8,016 bases of DNA, from the NCBI GenBank assembly GCA_001790315.1, contig MGCE01000039.1, forward strand, positions 7,304 through 15,319. Reading direction: 5' to 3'. The position numbers and the translations under genes were made by a program. Shown one piece after another: positions 6,600 through 8,016 of this stretch (its first letter is position 1; the number at the start of each line of letters is the position of its first letter). A model generated the notes under the pieces. That model was not told the DNA's origin. It searched no databases and saw only the letters and a list, made by a program, of their open reading frames with translations. This stretch comes from Candidatus Rokubacteria bacterium RIFCSPLOWO2_02_FULL_72_37. Its GTDB lineage: Bacteria > Methylomirabilota > Methylomirabilia > Rokubacteriales > CSP1-6.

Positions 6600-6673
6600 G
6601 GCGCACCGAGCCCGACGCCTCGCTTGTCCCGAAGGCAGCGGTTGTGGCAAGGTGAGCGCCCGGGGAGGAGGCC
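6593..6673. other. Divergent intergenic region between the two transcription units
   Basis: About 80 bases separate the first minus-strand gene from the plus-strand small ORF, so promoters for both directions should lie in or near here. It contains the less GC-rich pieces CGCTTGTCCC and GGTTGTGGCAAGG, but I see no clear sigma-70 promoter for the plus strand and no obvious operator palindrome. Confidence 0.5.
6662..6668 (+). promoter_or_regulatory. Strong ribosome binding site for the 28-codon small ORF
   Basis: GGGGAGG, within the longer purine run GGGGAGGAGG, stands five bases before the ATG at 6674. It is the only strong Shine-Dalgarno in the leader of the amidohydrolase. The amidohydrolase ATG itself is preceded only by a weak GGCGAG, so this site may drive translation of both. 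Confidence 0.55.
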
Positions 6674-6760
6674 ATGCGGCGCGGAGGCGATTACGTCGAG
6701 AGCCTGGCGGAGCCGGTGTTCACCGGTCCGGCCGTCGACCGCTGCCTCGGCGAGTACTGA
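6674..6760 (+). CDS. Small upstream ORF (28 aa), possible leader peptide or gene remnant
   Basis: The frame starts ATG CGG CGC and reads MRRGGDYVESLAEPVFTGP..., ending GEY-TGA. It has a strong Shine-Dalgarno at good spacing. Its stop is separated from the amidohydrolase ATG by a single CCC codon in the same frame, so ribosomes finishing it could re-initiate on the next gene. The N-terminal RRGGDYVESL loosely recalls the start of HpaB-type flavin monooxygenases (R.G..Y.ESL). The similarity stops there, so a relic of a deleted gene is possible but weakly supported. No attenuator stem or run of regulatory codons is visible. It may instead be a small real protein, or simply the device that sets amidohydrolase translation. 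Confidence 0.45.
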   Translation: MRRGGDYVESLAEPVFTGPAVDRCLGEY

Positions 6761-6763
6761 CCC

Positions 6764-7954
6764 ATGCCGACGCTGGGGCTCGTGAACGTCGGTGCCCTCG
6801 CGACGGGCGTCCTGGGCGCGCCGCGAAACGACGCCGAGTCGCTTCTGGCGGAGGACGGGCGGATCGTCGCCCTCGGGGCCGCCTCGGCGACGGGCGCCGC
6901 GAGGGCCGACGTCGTGGTGGACTGCCGGGGCACGACCGTGATCCCGGGGCTCATCGACTCGCACTGCCACGTCGTGCTCGGCGACTACACGCCGCGCCAG
7001 AAGACCGTCGACTTCCTCGACTCCTACGTGCACGGGGGGATCACGTCGGTGGTCTCCGCGGGCGAGGGCGTCCACGCCCCGGGACGGCCGCACGACCCGG
7101 TCGCCGCGAAGGCGCTCGCGATCGCCGCGGCGAAGTGCTTCGAGCACTTCCACCCGAACGGAATGAAGGTGAACGCGGGTTCGGTCGTCCTCGAGCCGGG
7201 CCTCAGCGACGCCGATTTCGCGGAGATGGCGGCGGCCGGTGTCCGCCACGCCAAGTACGGCTTCGGCGGCTACGCCCACCCGCGGGACGGCGAGCCCGAC
7301 GTCCGGCGCGCCCAGGCGCACGGCCTGTGCGTCATGTCGCACAGCGGCGGCAATTCGATCCCGGGCTCGAGCCCGATCACGCACGACGTGCTGCTGCACC
7401 TGCGCCCCGACGTGTGCGGCCACGTCAACGGCGGTACCACCTCGCTCGACGAGGAGGGGCTCGCCACCATCGTCCGGCAGACCGACATGGCGCTCCAGGT
7501 GGTGCAGGCGGGCAACCTCCGCTCAGCGCTCCTGATCGTCCGGCTCGCCCGGGAGGCGGGAGCGCTCGCGCGCGTGTGCGCGGCGAGCGACACGCCGACC
7601 GGCACCGGCGTGATGCCGATGGGCGTGATCAAGTCGGTCTGCGAGCTCGCGTCGCTCGCCGACCTCGCTCCCGAGGTGGCGATCGCGCTCGCGACGGGCA
7701 ACAACGCGCGCGCCTTCCGCCTGGCACCGGGCACGGGGACGATCGCGCCCGGCGCGCCGGCCGACCTCGTGGTGTGCGACGCGCCCGCGGCGTCGATGGC
7801 CGCGGACGCGCTCGGCGCGATCGCCCGCGGGGACATTCCCGGGATCGCGTGCGTGATCGTGGACGGCGTCGTCCGGACCGGCCGCAGCCGCAACAGCCCG
7901 CTCGCCAAGCGCCTGGCGACGTTCACGGGAGTCACGCCCGGCAGTGGTCACTGA
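6764..7954 (+). CDS. ena: Enamidase-like metal-dependent amidohydrolase
   Basis: A 396-residue amidohydrolase-superfamily enzyme. It resembles, from remembered sequence, Eubacterium barkeri enamidase, which opens the ring of 6-oxotetrahydronicotinate to give 2-formylglutarate in nicotinate fermentation. A small beta domain is formed by both ends (about 1-60 and 325-396) around a TIM barrel. The likely metal ligands are all present: His67 and His69 (DSHCHV), Lys164 (AKYG), His193 (SHSGG), His220 (GHVNGG) and Asp276 (SDTPTGTG). Family blocks are GDYTPRQKTVDF (73-84), SHSGGNSIPGSS (192-203), VMPMG (283-287), ATGNNARAF (310-318) and GAIARGDIPGI (351-361). Lys164 is notable because the E. barkeri enzyme has, as I recall, Glu there. 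There is no signal peptide, so it should be cytoplasmic. No other nicotinate-pathway genes are in the window. A related cyclic amide or enamide is an equally possible substrate. Confidence 0.85.
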   Translation: MPTLGLVNVGALATGVLGAPRNDAESLLAEDGRIVALGAASATGAARADVVVDCRGTTVIPGLIDSHCHVVLGDYTPRQKTVDFLDSYVHGGITSVVSAGEGVHAPGRPHDPVAAKALAIAAAKCFEHFHPNGMKVNAGSVVLEPGLSDADFAEMAAAGVRHAKYGFGGYAHPRDGEPDVRRAQAHGLCVMSHSGGNSIPGSSPITHDVLLHLRPDVCGHVNGGTTSLDEEGLATIVRQTDMALQVVQAGNLRSALLIVRLAREAGALARVCAASDTPTGTGVMPMGVIKSVCELASLADLAPEVAIALATGNNARAFRLAPGTGTIAPGAPADLVVCDAPAASMAADALGAIARGDIPGIACVIVDGVVRTGRSRNSPLAKRLATFTGVTPGSGH

Positions 7955-8016
7955 GTCGAGCGATCTCCTCCACCAGCCCCTCGCGGCGATCCGGCGCGTC
8001 CAGGACGCGCGGCTCG
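7932..8016 (-). CDS. C-terminal end of an unidentified minus-strand gene (cut by window edge)
   Basis: On the minus strand one frame is open from the right edge and reads EPRVLDAPDRREGLVEEI, then ARLSDHCRA and a TGA, 27 residues in all. The composition, with an amphipathic helix GLVEEIARL and G/C mostly in third codon positions, looks like a real protein C terminus. No other frame here gives a better alternative. It would converge with the amidohydrolase gene and overlap its last 23 bases. The product cannot be named from this much. Confidence 0.42.
   Translation of the reverse strand, partial: EPRVLDAPDRREGLVEEIARLSDHCRA

Noticed and set aside
6596..7423. 275-codon minus-strand frame opposite the amidohydrolase
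   Set aside because: The amidohydrolase on the plus strand has full family motifs and metal ligands. The antisense product is R/V/H-rich without structure.
1..8016. CRISPR arrays, insertion sequences, tRNA or rRNA genes
   Set aside because: I saw no direct repeats with spacers, no transposase-like frames or terminal inverted repeats, and no tRNA cloverleaf or rRNA core sequences. The coding density leaves little room for them.

Overview
This is a high-GC (roughly two-thirds or more G+C) bacterial chromosomal window, densely packed and almost free of intergenic DNA. The signal peptides, Liv-type importer and thioredoxin-like protein fit a Gram-negative or similarly built soil/environmental bacterium, for example Rokubacteria/Methylomirabilota or a high-GC proteobacterium. 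That placement rests on general resemblance and is weak.

Layout. Most of the window is one minus-strand operon, read from about 6592 down to the left edge. It starts with two tandem paralogous four-helix membrane proteins of unknown family (6053-6592 and 5529-6056), each with a conserved HGL..G and a F.H.HAEG.GLV signature. A secreted helical protein of unknown function follows (4807-5532). Next is a complete branched-chain-amino-acid-type (HAAT) ABC importer: livK (3593-4810), livH (2708-3586), livM (1765-2715), livG (1022-1783) and livF (315-1022). The last gene is the N-terminal part of a membrane-anchored TlpA/ResA-like thioredoxin protein, cut by the left edge (1-263). The three upstream genes are joined to each other and to livK by 4-nt stop/start overlaps (GTGA, ATGA, ATGA), so the unknown module is physically part of the transporter operon.

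A short divergent region (6593-6673) separates this operon from a plus-strand unit: a 28-codon small ORF with a strong Shine-Dalgarno (6674-6760) and, one codon after its stop and in the same frame, a 396-residue metal-dependent amidohydrolase (6764-7954). From remembered sequence, this protein closely resembles the enamidase of anaerobic nicotinate degradation (Eubacterium barkeri), with its active-site positions conserved. The exception is the metal-bridging position, where this protein has Lys164 and the E. barkeri enzyme, as I recall, has Glu. A minus-strand gene of unknown identity appears to end inside the 3' end of the amidohydrolase (7932 to the right edge).

Working picture (inference): the importer brings in a small solute, possibly an amide, lactam or amino-acid-like compound, and the divergent amidohydrolase may act on it or a derivative. 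The two membrane paralogues and the secreted protein are the least explained part of the window and the best candidate for something undescribed.
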